From: Pagrus major
Lineage: Eukaryota; Chordata; Actinopteri; Spariformes; Sparidae
NCBI RefSeq assembly: GCF_040436345.1
Contig: NC_133218.1
Coordinates: 26,586,710 to 26,650,709, forward strand
Direction of reading: 5' to 3'
DNA length: 64,000 nucleotides
The translations under genes and the position numbers were made by a program. Under the pieces are notes generated by a model, which ran no database searches, was not told the origin of the DNA, and saw only the letters and a program-made list of their open reading frames with translations. Below are positions 63,855-64,000 of the stretch, piece after piece (position 1 is the stretch's first letter; the number at the start of each line of letters is the position of its first letter).

Positions 63855-63920
63855 TGCACAGTGGTAGAAGAGGTATTCATTAGTAAAAGTGCCAGTGCAA
63901 CAACCTGAAACACTTCTTTA
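63855..63920. repeat. Fragment of a dispersed fish repeat
   Basis: AGTGGTAGAAGAGGTATTCATTAG-like wording followed by TAAAAGTGCCAGTGCAAC matches the start of the same repeat group seen at 5378, 34380 and 41170. Only a short part is present. Confidence 0.45.
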
Positions 63921-64000
63921 TATATGAGAAGACTAAAAAAAAAGGAACTATACAAAATTAAAAACAAAATTATTAGCTAAAGTGACAGTGTTGTGATTTA

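Noticed and set aside
1-64000. CRISPR arrays, bacterial operons, tRNA or rRNA genes, or viral genes
   Set aside because: I looked for regularly spaced repeats, ribosome-binding-site-led gene runs, intact cloverleaf genes and retroviral domain order, and saw none. The only tRNA-like sequence is the SINE head at about 11565-11631.

Overview
The window is nuclear DNA from a ray-finned fish, most likely a percomorph teleost. It has interrupted vertebrate genes with GT-AG introns, long CA/TG microsatellites, short inverted-repeat transposons and a decayed L2-type LINE. Nothing looks bacterial, viral or organellar. All gene names come from recognising protein sequence by eye; no search was run.

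Layout. (1) 1-6,676: no gene recognised. (2) 6,755-9,280, minus strand: one very long exon for a cysteine-rich protein with five copies of a CxxC...FFPF...CxxC...W module. It can end in two ways: a strong splice donor, or read-through to a nearby stop and poly(A) signal. (3) About 9.7-42.2 kb: a gene desert holding a tRNA-derived SINE, a foldback element, two MITEs, a broken L2 LINE (31.65-33.67 kb), older dispersed repeats and many microsatellites. A few non-repetitive, AT-core-rich blocks could be regulatory. (4) 42.2-63.8 kb: a compact gene block. A single-exon PPP1R3-family glycogen-targeting subunit (minus) lies head-to-head with a C16orf46 homologue (plus). That gene converges on ATMIN (minus, 4 exons), which is followed by CENPN (minus, 10 exons, complete).

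The CENPN-ATMIN-C16orf46 order and relative orientation match human 16q23.2 as I know it, which supports all three calls. The joined CENPN exons give 345 codons and the ATMIN exons 776, both close to the human lengths, with every splice phase agreeing. One ATMIN intron appears to use a GC donor. The genes are not an operon and need not share a pathway: PPP1R3 directs protein phosphatase 1 to glycogen, ATMIN is a DNA-damage and ciliogenesis transcription factor that binds dynein light chain, CENPN is an inner-kinetochore protein, and C16orf46 is uncharacterised. A perfect RFX X-box upstream of C16orf46 suggests control as a cilia gene.

I see no exotic new system. The items most worth following are the five-module zinc-type protein with its competing transcript ends, the GC-AG intron, the X-box, and the set of small inverted-repeat transposons inside and between the genes.
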